Positions 51,530 through 59,581 of a DNA stretch of 64,000 nt are shown here, in pieces. Positions within the stretch are counted from its first letter, which is position 1. Each line of letters starts with the position of its first letter. This stretch comes from Mycolicibacter heraklionensis (lineage in GTDB: Bacteria > Actinomycetota > Actinomycetes > Mycobacteriales > Mycobacteriaceae), in contig NZ_CP080997.1 in NCBI RefSeq assembly GCF_019645815.1, positions 4,034,880 through 4,098,879 on the forward strand, given 5' to 3'. The translations under genes and the position numbers were made by a program. The notes under the pieces are model-generated. The model worked only from the letters and a program-made list of their open reading frames with translations. It was not told the origin of the DNA and made no database searches.

Positions 51530-52153
51530 TTACTGGGGCCCGCGGTCGGCGCCGAGGCCACGCAAGGTCCTGGCCACGTAGTCGGCGACCAACTCCGGCC
51601 GGTTCGGCCAGTCGTGCGTGGTGATGAGTAGCGCATAGAGACCGAGCAGGAAGAAAACGGCGCTGTTCATCGCGATGACGTCGTCGTCGATTTCGCCGCG
51701 TTCCCGCGCCACGTCGATACGCTCGGCGATCAGCACGATCAGCGGGTGATGCTCGCCGTTCTCAGCAGGCGGTCGAGTCGGCGAGAAGTGCAGCGCTAGG
51801 AATTCGGTGAACAGCGGATCGCCCAGGCGCTTCTCCAAATCGATGATCAGACGCGCGGACTCACTCAAGATGTCGGAAAGACCCTGGTGCTCGACCAGAA
51901 ACTTTTCGAACTGCTTGGTGATTCGTTCTTCCTCCCGGCGCTCCAACTCCAGCAGCACATGCTCCTTGGTGGGGAAATGGAAGAAGAACGTGCCGTGCGC
52001 GACGCCGGCCGCGGCCACTATGGCGCCGACGTCGGCCTGAGCCATCCCGGTGCGCTTGAACTCCGCGGTCGCCGCACCCAGCAGCCGCTCGCGGGTCTGC
52101 AGCCGCCGGGCTTCGCGCGCCGTCATCTTCTCTGGCTTGTCCGCCACGGCCAC
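51530..52153 (-). CDS. TetR-family regulator of the NorQ/NorD cluster
   Basis: The GTG at 52153 gives 207 residues (a second GTG two codons later is equally possible). The helix-turn-helix is in VGAIVAAAGVAHGTFFFHF, then PTKEHVLLEL, preceded by REARRLQTRERLLGAATAEF. The ligand domain is helical (LIIDLEKRLGDPLFTEFLAL, NSAVFFLLGLYALLITTHDW). Identical palindromes lie 36 bp upstream of its start and just beyond its 3' end before gene B. It therefore probably represses both itself and the membrane cluster. Confidence 0.85.
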   Translation of the reverse strand: MAVADKPEKMTAREARRLQTRERLLGAATAEFKRTGMAQADVGAIVAAAGVAHGTFFFHFPTKEHVLLELERREEERITKQFEKFLVEHQGLSDILSESARLIIDLEKRLGDPLFTEFLALHFSPTRPPAENGEHHPLIVLIAERIDVARERGEIDDDVIAMNSAVFFLLGLYALLITTHDWPNRPELVADYVARTLRGLGADRGPQ

Positions 52154-52188
52154 GACAGTAGCGCCTCAGCGTCTCCGCGCGCATTGGA

Positions 52189-52200
52189 TGACTTAAGTCA
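52189..52200. promoter_or_regulatory. Perfect palindrome TGACTTAAGTCA upstream of tetR
   Basis: It is identical to 51511-51522, overlaps the last codons of the Bfd-type gene and lies 36 bp upstream of the TetR start. Confidence 0.75.
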
Positions 52201-52375
52201 GCGTGCGGGATTCCTGGAGGGCCGTTGCGATGAGCGCCCGGATGTTGTTCCGGCAACGTCCGCACACCGTGCCGGCGCCGGTGCACTCACCGACCTGCTT
52301 GGTGGTTGAGGCGCCGGCCCGGGCTGCGTCGATCACCTGCTGACTGGTCACCCCAGCGCACAAGCAGACGTACAC
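52193..52375 (-). CDS. Bacterioferritin-associated ferredoxin (Bfd)-type [2Fe-2S] protein
   Basis: A GTG at 52375 gives 60 residues. The cluster ligands are C4-x-C6 and C38-x2-C41 (YVCLC and TVCGRC), the spacing of Bfd-type ferredoxins and of the BFD domains of NirB and assimilatory reductases. The helical CAGVTSQQVIDAARAGAST region matches the family. Bfd delivers electrons, for example to bacterioferritin, but no bacterioferritin is nearby. It starts 6 bp after the FadD3-like stop and precedes the TetR and membrane cluster, so it may serve as an electron donor there. Confidence 0.88.
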   Translation of the reverse strand: MYVCLCAGVTSQQVIDAARAGASTTKQVGECTGAGTVCGRCRNNIRALIATALQESRTLT

Positions 52376-52381
52376 AGCGCG

Positions 52382-53854
52382 TCACGCCCCGGCCTCAAGA
52401 GCCCTTGCCTCCAGCTGAGACTTGTCCACTTTGCCGGTGGCGTTCAGCGGCAGTGTGTTCACGAAACACACCGAGCGCGGAACCTTGAACCCGGCCATCC
52501 GGTCTCGGCTCCAAGCGATCAGCTCCGCCTCGGAGATCGGCGACTCCGCGGCGTTCGTGACCACAAACGCCTTGCCCACCTGGCCCATCCGCTCATCGGG
52601 CACCCCGATCACCGCGACCTGCGAGATCCCCGGATGCTCCAGCAGGAAACCCTCGATCTCGGCGGGATAGGCGTTGAAGCCGCCGACGATGAACATGTCC
52701 TTCTTGCGGCCGACGATCCGCAACCGGCCGGCGGCGTCCAGCGTGCCGACATCCCCGGTGTGCAACCAGCCTTCGGCGTCGATGGCCTCGGCGGTAGCAG
52801 CCGGGTCATCGAGATAGCCGACCATCACGTTGTAGCCGCGCACCAGGACCTCACCGGCTTCAGCATCGCCGGCGATGCGGACTTCGATGTCCTCACATGC
52901 CTGACCGGCCGTGGTCGCGATGTCCTCGAACGAGTCGCCACGCCGGGAAGCCGTCACCGTGCCGGCTTCGGTCAGCCCGTATCCGGTCATGATGGAGGTG
53001 AACGGCAACTCGTTGCGGATCCTGCGGATCAGGTCCACCGGGATGTCTGCGGCGCCGGTGACCGCGGCCCGCAGCGATGACAAGTCGTGTGTTCCGCCGG
53101 CGTCCAGCAGTGACTGATACAGCGTCGGCGGCCCCGGCAGCATGGTGATGCGTTCTGCTTCAATAAGTTCCAGCACGGCATCGACGTCGAAGACCCGCAC
53201 CGGCACCATGGTGGCGCCCCGGATGCACGCGGCGATGCAGCCCGCCTTATAGCCGAACGTATGGAAGTAGGGGTTGACCATCAGATACCGGTCGCCCTCG
53301 CGCAGGTCGGCCAGATCGCACCACTCGGCGTAGAGCCGCAGGTTCTGTTGGTGGGTCATCATGACGCCTTTGGGCCGACCGGTGGTGCCCGAGGTGAAGA
53401 TGATGTCGGCGATGTCGCCGCCGTCGACGCTGCGCTGCAACGGCGAACCGCTGCTCAGGAAGTCTGATTTCAGGTCAATTACCGGAACCCCAGGCGGGGC
53501 GCTGAAATCCAGTCCGAGAAAGCCCTTCTCGACCAGCACCAGCTTGGCGCCGCTACGACGGATGATGTCGTCGGCCTCGCTCGGTTTGAACCGGGTGTTG
53601 ACCGGAACCAGGATCCCGCCGGCGGTCAGCAGCCCAAAGGCGGCGATGATCCAGGCCGCCGAATTCGGCGCCCAGATCGCCACCCGATCGCCCTTGCCCA
53701 CACCCGCCGAGGCGAAGGCACCTGCCGCACAACGAACCCGGTCAGCCAGCTGCGTGAAGCTCAGCCGCACCGGGCCGTCGACGATCGCTTCGGCATCCCC
53801 GAAGCGATCGCCGACGCTCAGGACCATCTCGGGGATGGTCTCCCAGCGTGGCAC
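52382..53854 (-). CDS. Acyl-CoA synthetase, FadD3-like
   Basis: The 490-residue ligase has the phosphate loop FTSGTTGRPKGVMMTHQQ, MTGYGLTEAGTV, the LHTGDVGTLDAAGRLRIVGRKKD hinge and the terminal Lys in NATGKVDKSQL. The NPYFHTFGYKAGCIAACIRG and PGPPTLYQSLLD blocks resemble FadD3, the ligase that activates the C/D-ring propionate of steroids in mycobacteria. That similarity is from memory and does not prove the substrate. It follows the amidohydrolase by 2 bp and is followed by the Bfd-type gene. Confidence 0.9.
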   Translation of the reverse strand: MPRWETIPEMVLSVGDRFGDAEAIVDGPVRLSFTQLADRVRCAAGAFASAGVGKGDRVAIWAPNSAAWIIAAFGLLTAGGILVPVNTRFKPSEADDIIRRSGAKLVLVEKGFLGLDFSAPPGVPVIDLKSDFLSSGSPLQRSVDGGDIADIIFTSGTTGRPKGVMMTHQQNLRLYAEWCDLADLREGDRYLMVNPYFHTFGYKAGCIAACIRGATMVPVRVFDVDAVLELIEAERITMLPGPPTLYQSLLDAGGTHDLSSLRAAVTGAADIPVDLIRRIRNELPFTSIMTGYGLTEAGTVTASRRGDSFEDIATTAGQACEDIEVRIAGDAEAGEVLVRGYNVMVGYLDDPAATAEAIDAEGWLHTGDVGTLDAAGRLRIVGRKKDMFIVGGFNAYPAEIEGFLLEHPGISQVAVIGVPDERMGQVGKAFVVTNAAESPISEAELIAWSRDRMAGFKVPRSVCFVNTLPLNATGKVDKSQLEARALEAGA

Positions 53855-53856
53855 CC

Positions 53857-55047
53857 CTAGACGGTGACGAGCCGACCGAGGTTACCGCCCATGATCTTGG
53901 CCTGGTCCTCGATGGGCAGATGCGACAGCGCGGTGATGTAGTGGGTCGGCTCGGCCAGGCCCTCCGGGTGCGGCCAGTCCGAACCGTAGAGCACCTGGTC
54001 CACACCGACCAGGTTGATCAAGTCGTCGATGCCCTCCTCGTAGAACGGGCTGACGTAGATCCGGTTCTTGATCTCCTCCATCGGGTTTCCGAGGAACGCC
54101 TCGGGCGCCTTCCGGTAGACCTCGGCCATCGAGTCCAACAGCGGGAACATCCACTTGGAGCCGGCTTCCACGATGCCGACCTTCAGCTTCGGGTGCCGGA
54201 ACAGCGCACCGTGGATCACCCACGAGGCCACCGCGTCTTGGATCGGGCGCCACTCGTTGAGGATGCCCATGGCGTTGGTCTGGAACGGCAGCATCTCTTC
54301 GACCGCACCGTCCCACTCGGAGGTGTAGCGAGAGTAGCCACTGTCCGACGAGTGCATCCCGATGAAGACGTCGTATTCGACGCACTTCTCCCAGAACGGG
54401 TCGAACTCGGGCAGCGCGAACGAACGCGGGCCGCGGAAGCCGGGCACCGGGGCCGGACGGATCAGAATCGCCCGGGCGCCGCGCTTGACCACCCACTCCA
54501 GTTCCTCGATCGCCTTCTCGACGATCGGGAGCGTGATGACCGGCGTGGTGAAGATGCGGTTCTGGTAGTTGAAGCCCCAGACCTCGTCCAGCCACTGGTT
54601 CAGCGCGTGGATGATGACGTGGATGGTGACCGGGTCATCCCGCAGCCGCTCCTCGATGAGGCTGGCCAGGGTCGGGAACATCAGCGAGCGATCGATACCC
54701 AGCTCATCCATCAGCTCCAGCCGAGGGGCGGGCTCGAAGAACGCCGGGATGGATTTCATCGGTTCGCCGAACAGTTCGCGCTTGCTCTTGCCGTCGGGGT
54801 TGCCGTACTTGAAGTACTCCTCCCATGCGCCCGGCTTGGCGACCACCGAGAAGGTGGGGTTCGGGATGTAGTTGCTGATCTGGCCGCGGATGGCGATCTT
54901 GGTGCGCCCGTTCACCTCTACGTACTGGACGACGTCCTTGTACTCCTTGGGCAGGTACTTGGTCAGCGCTTCCGGCGGCTCGTAAAGGTGGTTATCCGCA
55001 TCAAACAAGGGGAACGGGACGTCCACGCGATGTGACAGTTGACCCAT
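53857..55047 (-). CDS. Amidohydrolase-2 family protein
   Basis: The 396-residue protein has metal motifs LFDADNHLYEPPEAL and LYGSDWPHPEGLAEP and shares the LFDADNHLYEPPEALTKYLP start and the FDPFWEKCVEYDV region with the protein at 14414, making them close paralogues. Its function is probably hydrolysis or decarboxylation of an intermediate. It begins an operon with the FadD3-like and Bfd-type genes. A perfect palindrome at 55068-55086 lies in its promoter region. Confidence 0.87.
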   Translation of the reverse strand: MGQLSHRVDVPFPLFDADNHLYEPPEALTKYLPKEYKDVVQYVEVNGRTKIAIRGQISNYIPNPTFSVVAKPGAWEEYFKYGNPDGKSKRELFGEPMKSIPAFFEPAPRLELMDELGIDRSLMFPTLASLIEERLRDDPVTIHVIIHALNQWLDEVWGFNYQNRIFTTPVITLPIVEKAIEELEWVVKRGARAILIRPAPVPGFRGPRSFALPEFDPFWEKCVEYDVFIGMHSSDSGYSRYTSEWDGAVEEMLPFQTNAMGILNEWRPIQDAVASWVIHGALFRHPKLKVGIVEAGSKWMFPLLDSMAEVYRKAPEAFLGNPMEEIKNRIYVSPFYEEGIDDLINLVGVDQVLYGSDWPHPEGLAEPTHYITALSHLPIEDQAKIMGGNLGRLVTV

Positions 55048-55067
55048 GAAATGCTCCTTTTCGGTTC

Positions 55068-55086
55068 ATGAGAATCTTATTCTCAT
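55068..55086. promoter_or_regulatory. Perfect palindrome, second motif family (ATGAGAAT-CTT-ATTCTCAT)
   Basis: The inverted repeat lies 20 bp upstream of the amidohydrolase start (55047) and overlaps the stop of the fadD gene at 55083. A degenerate copy with the same spacing is at 56684-56702. Confidence 0.65.
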
Positions 55087-56657
55087 AAAGGTGTCGTTGC
55101 AACACTCTCGGCGAGCTGTTTGCGCACCAGGTACTTCTGCACCTTGCCGCTGGCGGTGCGCGGGAAGTCCTCGACCTCCCGCAATTCCTCGGGCCACTTC
55201 TGCCGCGCGACGCCCATCCGCTCGAAGTGCTCCCGCACTTCCGTTAGGGCCGGCAGCACGCATCCCGGCTTGAGGCGCAGCACCGCGACCGCCCGCTCCC
55301 CCAACCGGGCATCCGGCGCCGCGACCACCACCGCTTCGGCCACCGCCGGCATCGCCAGCAGGACCTCCTCGACCTCCACCGCGCTGATGTTCTCGCCACC
55401 GCGAATGATCACGTCAGCCTTGCGGTCGGTGATGGTCAGATACCCGTCGGTGTCGAGCACTCCGATGTCGCCGGTGTGGTACCAGCCCTCGGCATCGAAC
55501 GCCGCCTCGGTCAGCGCGTCATCGGTGTAGCCCAGGCACAGGTCGGGTCCGCGGCTCAGGATTTCGCCGTCGGGGGCCAGCCTCAGCTCCACACCCGGCC
55601 GGGCGTCGCCGTCGGTGAACAACCGCTTGTGCTCCGGGGCGTTCGGGCCCGAACCGGTGATCGACGGATGCTCGGTGCTGCCGTAGGAGCGGAAGACGAA
55701 GATGCCCAGCTCGGCCAGTCGGCGGGTGACGGCGGCGGGCACCGTCGCCCCACCGAGGCCGACGTGACGGATATGGCTCAGGTGCTCGTCGGTGAAGTCC
55801 GGATGGTCGAGCAGGCTGGTGACGAAGTACGGCGGCCCACCGCCGATCGACACCCCCTGCTCCGCCATCAGCGCCAGCACCCGGGCGGGATCCCAGACGT
55901 CGGCGAGATCGATCGGCGCCCCCTCCAGCACCGGGATGAGGAACGCCCCGACCATGCCGATGAAGTGTCCGACCGGAGTGGCGGTCAGCTGCCGGCCGCG
56001 GTCCTTCGGGTAGTTGGCCAGCAACTGGCGCGTCTCGCAGCACAGGGTCTGGTGACTGTGGATCACACCCTTGGGTTCGCGGGTGGTCCCGGAGGTGAAC
56101 GCGATCAACGCCGGCGCCCCGGGGTCGGCATCGAGCGTGCCCGCCATCGGTTCATCGGCGAGCAGGTCCTCGAAGTTCTGACCCACGACGCTCGCACCGT
56201 TCCCGCCCACCACGCCGACAACCGGGACGTCGGCGCACAGCTCGGGACGAAAACTCATCCGCCCGAATCGTTCGGCGGTGATGAACACCCGCGGCCGGCT
56301 GGCCGACAAGATGAAGCCCAACTCCCGCGGGCCGTAGAAATGCACGACGGGCACCACGACCGCACCCAGAAACGCCGCCGCCCAGAACGCCGCGGCGGCC
56401 TCCATCCAGTTGGGCAGCTGCAGGGCCACCACGTCACCCGGGCCGACTCCGCGGGCTCGCAACCCGGCCGCCAACCGGCGGGCAACGAGCTCCACGTCAC
56501 CGAAGTTTCCCCGCCACGGCCGAACCGCCGAATGCACCTCGAAGCCGGTCTCGGCACCCGCGGCCAGCCCGGCCGCGAGCAGGTCACCGAGGGTTTCGCG
56601 GGTCCACCAGCCCTGCTCTTCGTAGCGCCGAACCAGGTCGGCAGGAATCTTTCGCAT
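55083..56657 (-). CDS. Acyl-CoA synthetase (FadD)
   Basis: The ATG at 56657 (MRKIPADLVRRYEEQGWWT) gives 524 residues; longer upstream readings lack homology. The phosphate loop is FTSGTTREPKGVIHSH, with Arg-Glu where Gly-x is usual. Then follow FRSYGSTEHPSI, YHTGDIGVLDTDGYL, the ITDRKADVIIRGGENIS hinge and the terminal Lys in TASGKVQKYLV. It resembles cyclohexanecarboxylate- or medium-chain-type ligases. It is divergent from the crotonase at 56715. Confidence 0.9.
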   Translation of the reverse strand: MRKIPADLVRRYEEQGWWTRETLGDLLAAGLAAGAETGFEVHSAVRPWRGNFGDVELVARRLAAGLRARGVGPGDVVALQLPNWMEAAAAFWAAAFLGAVVVPVVHFYGPRELGFILSASRPRVFITAERFGRMSFRPELCADVPVVGVVGGNGASVVGQNFEDLLADEPMAGTLDADPGAPALIAFTSGTTREPKGVIHSHQTLCCETRQLLANYPKDRGRQLTATPVGHFIGMVGAFLIPVLEGAPIDLADVWDPARVLALMAEQGVSIGGGPPYFVTSLLDHPDFTDEHLSHIRHVGLGGATVPAAVTRRLAELGIFVFRSYGSTEHPSITGSGPNAPEHKRLFTDGDARPGVELRLAPDGEILSRGPDLCLGYTDDALTEAAFDAEGWYHTGDIGVLDTDGYLTITDRKADVIIRGGENISAVEVEEVLLAMPAVAEAVVVAAPDARLGERAVAVLRLKPGCVLPALTEVREHFERMGVARQKWPEELREVEDFPRTASGKVQKYLVRKQLAESVATTPL

Positions 56658-56683
56658 CTCGCCCGCGATGCTATTCTCCGTTT

Positions 56684-56702
56684 TTGAGAATGCCAATATC
56701 TT
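56684..56702. promoter_or_regulatory. Degenerate copy of the ATGAGAAT palindrome
   Basis: TTGAGAAT-GCC-AATATCTT matches the 55068 palindrome at 7 of 8 and 5 of 8 positions with the same 3-bp spacer. It lies between the divergent FadD (56657) and crotonase (56715) starts. Confidence 0.45.
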
Positions 56703-56714
56703 GAGTGGAGAGCC

Positions 56715-57458
56715 ATGGGCCAGGACTGTCCGGACGAGCTGGACGTGCAACTGGATGACGGCCTGGCCATCATCACCATCGACCGGCCCCAGGCCCGCAA
56801 CGCCATCGCGCCGGAGACCATGGACCAACTCGACCGGGCGCTGGACAAGGTCGCCGGGGCGCAGGCGCTGGTGATCACCGGCGGCGGCGACCGGGCTTTC
56901 GTCTCCGGCGGCGACCTCAAGCAGCTCGCCGCCCTGCGCACCGAGGCCGAAGCGGCGACCATGGCCTGGCGGATGCGCACGCTGTGTGATCGGATCGCCG
57001 CGTTTCCGGCACCGGTGATCGCCGCCCTGAACGGCCACGCGTTGGGCGGTGGCGCCGAAGTCGCGGTCGCGGCCGACATCCGCATCGCCGCCGCGGACAT
57101 CAAGATCGCGTTCAATCAGGTGTCGCTGGCGATCATGCCGGCCTGGGGTGGCGCCGAGCGGCTGGGCAAGTTGGTCGGACACAGTCAGGCGCTGCTGCTG
57201 GCCGGCACCGGAACCATGCTGGACGCTCCGGCGGCCGAACGCATCGGCCTGATCAACCGGGTGGTTCCCCGGGAATCCTTCGACGCCGAATGGCGCGCCT
57301 TGGCCCGGTCCTTGGCCAACCCGTCGGCCGGCGAGATCAAACGGGTGCTCGGTGGCGCCTCGGCGGACGAGGCGGTGGCGGCGTTCGCCCGGTTGTGGGT
57401 CGCCGACGAGCATTGGGAGGCCGCGGATCGCCTCCAACAAGGCAGGAAGCAGCGCTAA
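56715..57458 (+). CDS. Enoyl-CoA hydratase (crotonase) family protein
   Basis: The 247-residue EchA has oxyanion segments DRAFVSGGDLKQLAAL and NGHALGGGAEVAVAADIRIA. The Glu in GGGAE is present, but the second region reads NQVSLAIMPAWGGAERLGKLVG without the standard Glu. It is divergent from the FadD at 55083, with which it probably shares an operator. Its stop overlaps the stop of the convergent TetR gene by 4 bp. Confidence 0.88.
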   Translation: MGQDCPDELDVQLDDGLAIITIDRPQARNAIAPETMDQLDRALDKVAGAQALVITGGGDRAFVSGGDLKQLAALRTEAEAATMAWRMRTLCDRIAAFPAPVIAALNGHALGGGAEVAVAADIRIAAADIKIAFNQVSLAIMPAWGGAERLGKLVGHSQALLLAGTGTMLDAPAAERIGLINRVVPRESFDAEWRALARSLANPSAGEIKRVLGGASADEAVAAFARLWVADEHWEAADRLQQGRKQR

Positions 57459-58108
57459 TGCTCGACGGGCCCCGAGGCCAGTGCGACGCCGGCGAGCGGC
57501 GCGTACGGCGGCGGGTCCCCCTCGAGCCGTTGCAGCCAGCGCTCGACGAACTCCACGGTCTCGGCGTGGCCGAGGGTCATGCCCAGCGCCTCCTGCTCGA
57601 TGATCAGCATCCGCGAGGCGCTGGTCATCAGCACCATCAGCACGGTCGGCGGGAACTCCGCGTCGTCGACGCCGTACCGGGCAAACAGCCCGGATACCGC
57701 CGCGATCTGTTCGGCGCGCAGCCGTTCGGCGTAATTGGCGATCTCGGCCCGCAGGGCCTCGCGCTCGTTGGCCACGGTGATGAATTGCATGGTCAACGCC
57801 GTCCAGGCCGGATCGGTGTTGAATCGCCACAGCGCCCAGAGCGGCTGCGGCGACGCCAACACCGCCGCCTGTTCGGCCAAACCCTGATCGCCTCGCCGGC
57901 GGAACATCGCCAGGAACAGGTCGTCCATGGTGCGGAAGTAGTAGTGCACGAGCTGATGCTTGAGGCCCGCCCGCTCGGCGACGCGACGGGAGCTGACCGC
58001 GCCGGCGCCGGCGGTCAGCAGCAGCTCTTCCGCAGCGTCGAGCAACAGGGTCCGGTTCTTCGCGTCCGGGGCGCCAATTCTGCGCTGTCCCTTAGCCGAT
58101 TCGGGCAT
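57455..58108 (-). CDS. TetR-family regulator
   Basis: The 217-residue regulator has a helix-turn-helix in VSSRRVAERAGLKHQLVHYY, then FRTMDDLFLAMF. The ligand domain includes FNTDPAWTALTMQFITVANE and VLMVLMTSASRMLIIEQEAL. It lies beside the FadD/crotonase pair and is convergent with the crotonase. It could bind the ATGAGAAT-type palindromes at 55068 and 56684; this is inferred from proximity only. Confidence 0.85.
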   Translation of the reverse strand: MPESAKGQRRIGAPDAKNRTLLLDAAEELLLTAGAGAVSSRRVAERAGLKHQLVHYYFRTMDDLFLAMFRRRGDQGLAEQAAVLASPQPLWALWRFNTDPAWTALTMQFITVANEREALRAEIANYAERLRAEQIAAVSGLFARYGVDDAEFPPTVLMVLMTSASRMLIIEQEALGMTLGHAETVEFVERWLQRLEGDPPPYAPLAGVALASGPVEH

Positions 58109-58248
58109 ACCGTTCGCTCCGCATCGTTGTCGTCACCTTTACACCTTCGGCGGCCATCGTAGTGGCGTCGCAACCCTTGACCCCCCAACCCCGCCCATGC
58201 TAAGCAGGTGCACAGCAGCTGTCAGCCCGTTCTGCAGAGAGGTCCCCG

Positions 58249-59547
58249 TTGACTGACTTCGCGACGATCGACTTCTTCACCGATCAGTCCCTGGTGCCCG
58301 ATCCGCACCCGTACTTCGACTACCTGCGGGCCCGCAACCCGGTGACTCCGCTGGGCGTGTACGACGTGGTCGCGGTGACCGGCCACGAAGAGGCCAACGA
58401 GATCTACCGCGACTCCGACACCTACTCCAACCTGGTCGCTGTCGGCGGGCCTTTTCCGCCGCTGCCGTTCACTCCCGAGGGCGACGACATCAGCGAGCAG
58501 ATCGAGGCCAACCGCCACCTGATGCCGATGACCGAGCACATGGTGACGATGGACCCGCCGATGCACACCAAGGCTCGGTCGCTGCTGAACCGACTGCTCA
58601 CTCCGAAACGGCTCAAGGAGAACCAGGACTTCATGTGGCGGCTGGCCGACCGCCAGCTCGACTACTTCATCGACAGCGGCAGCTGCGAATTCCTCTCCGA
58701 GTACGCGAGGCCGTTCGCGCTGCTGGTGGTCGCCGACCTGCTCGGTGTACCCGAAGAGGACCGGCCGGTATTCCAGGAAGTGCTGGGCGCACCACAGCCC
58801 GGGGCCCGCATCGGATCGCTGGACCACGAGGAGCTGGCCCACGACCCGCTGGCCTGGCTGGACGACAAGTTCAGCCGCTACCTGTCTGACCGGCGGGAGA
58901 GCCCGCGCGGCGACGTGCTGACCGATCTGGCCACCGCCACCTACGAGGACGGCTCGACTCCCGAGATCATCGACGTGGTCAAGAGCGCCACGTTCCTGTT
59001 CGGCGCCGGCCAGGAGACCACCACCAAACTGCTCAGTGCCGCACTGCGGTTCATGGCCGAGGACCCGGCCCTGGTCGAGCAGCTGCGCAGCGACCGCAGC
59101 AAGATCCCGAACTTCCTCGAGGAGACCCTGCGGCTGGAAAGCCCCGTGAAGACCGACCCCCGATTGGTGCGCAAGACCACCACGCTGGGCGGGGTGGAGC
59201 TCAAGGCCGGCACCGTCGTGGTCATGTTCCCCGGGGCGGTCAACCGCGACCCCCGCAAGTTCGAGGACCCGCACGAGCTGCGGATCGACCGCCCCAATGT
59301 GCGCGAGCACCTGGCATTCGCCCGCGGCAGCCACACCTGTCCGGGTTCACCGTTGGCGCGCGCCGAGAGCCGTATCTCGCTGGAACGAATCCTGGATCGG
59401 ATGACCGACATCCGGCTCGACGAGACCCGGCACGGCCCGGCAGGCGAGCGCCGGTTCACCTTTGAGCCGACCTTCATCCTGCGCGGATTGACCGAACTGC
59501 ACCTGGAATTCACCCCGGTGGCGGCTCCGGTCACCGCCGGCCTGTAG
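58249..59547 (+). CDS. Cytochrome P450
   Basis: A TTG start at 58249 follows GAGAGG with normal spacing; 432 residues. The I-helix motif is LFGAGQETTTKLL, the K-helix ExxR is EETLRLE, and the heme loop is FARGSHTCPGSPLAR with C364 as ligand. It is co-directional with a second P450 (59582) and the mycofactocin-type SDR (60819), a likely three-gene oxidation unit. No ferredoxin is adjacent. The substrate is unknown. Confidence 0.9.
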   Translation: MTDFATIDFFTDQSLVPDPHPYFDYLRARNPVTPLGVYDVVAVTGHEEANEIYRDSDTYSNLVAVGGPFPPLPFTPEGDDISEQIEANRHLMPMTEHMVTMDPPMHTKARSLLNRLLTPKRLKENQDFMWRLADRQLDYFIDSGSCEFLSEYARPFALLVVADLLGVPEEDRPVFQEVLGAPQPGARIGSLDHEELAHDPLAWLDDKFSRYLSDRRESPRGDVLTDLATATYEDGSTPEIIDVVKSATFLFGAGQETTTKLLSAALRFMAEDPALVEQLRSDRSKIPNFLEETLRLESPVKTDPRLVRKTTTLGGVELKAGTVVVMFPGAVNRDPRKFEDPHELRIDRPNVREHLAFARGSHTCPGSPLARAESRISLERILDRMTDIRLDETRHGPAGERRFTFEPTFILRGLTELHLEFTPVAAPVTAGL

Positions 59548-59581
59548 ACCACAGCTCTCACCGACACGAGGGACGGACAAC

